Shown: positions 63,966 to 64,000 of the stretch, in pieces | Position numbering within the stretch: position 1 is the stretch's first letter | Layout: every line of letters starts with the position of its first letter | Source: Incurvaria masculella | Lineage: Eukaryota > Arthropoda > Insecta > Lepidoptera > Incurvariidae | NCBI GenBank assembly: GCA_946894095.1 | Contig: OX335656.1 | Location: 1,751,001 to 1,815,000, forward strand | Length of the DNA stretch: 64,000 nucleotides | Direction of reading: 5' to 3' | Translations under genes and position numbers: made by a program | Notes under the pieces: generated by a model | Told to the model about the DNA's origin: nothing | Databases searched by the model: none | Seen by the model: only the letters and a program-made list of their open reading frames with translations

Positions 63966-64000
63966 TAACCAAATAAAACTAATTTTATTCTTTTTTCAAT

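Overview
The window is insect nuclear DNA, most likely from a moth or butterfly. Small GC-rich exons with GT-AG introns sit in AT-rich, repeat-saturated DNA. A (TTAGG)n run, Helitrons, BEL/Pao and gypsy LTR elements, RTE- and CR1-like non-LTR fragments and tRNA-headed SINEs all point to Lepidoptera. The species cannot be read from the sequence.

Genes. The only convincing host gene is the 3' half of a glycoside hydrolase family 27 enzyme (alpha-galactosidase / alpha-N-acetylgalactosaminidase) on the + strand, with five exons between 787 and 5842. The exons join in frame, keep the acid/base Asp, and end in a stop codon with an ATTAAA poly(A) signal. Its introns hold a decayed reverse transcriptase, a CR1/L2-like element and a tRNA-like hairpin. 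From about 6 kb to the end nothing else looks like a host gene, apart from one unrecognised antisense ORF (38530-38883).

Mobile DNA. 7.3-15.1 kb: TTAA-flanked MITEs, one carrying a nested TTA MITE, and a TA-flanked MITE. 17.2-18.4 kb: a nested palindrome with an interstitial TTAGG array. 19.4-23.4 kb: SINEs, a self-nested TAA MITE and a complete non-autonomous Helitron (22476-23352). 23.6-26.9 kb: a non-autonomous gypsy-type element with 227-bp LTRs differing at one site, CAAT target duplications, a gutted interior and an internal 43/86-bp satellite. 27.6-31.5 kb: more SINEs and MITEs and a 12-bp minisatellite. 33.4-37.1 kb: 115-bp and 407-bp tandem arrays. 42.3-49.2 kb: a near-complete, recently inserted BEL/Pao element with 365-bp LTRs and CCGTG target duplications; its integrase is broken. 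50.4-56.2 kb: an RTE fragment, a triplicated 502-bp promoter-like module with CRE-type sites, a 19-bp minisatellite and a Helitron helicase end. 59.9-64 kb: further MITE-like repeats, a SINE with a 5S rRNA-derived head, and another Helitron 3' end.

The most notable structures are (1) the defective but recently mobile gypsy element that carries its own higher-order satellite, (2) one SINE body attached to two different pol III heads (tRNA type and 5S rRNA type), (3) the TTAGG array in the loop of a hairpin element, and (4) the tandem CRE/TATA modules. Family assignments rest on reading motifs by eye; no database search was run.
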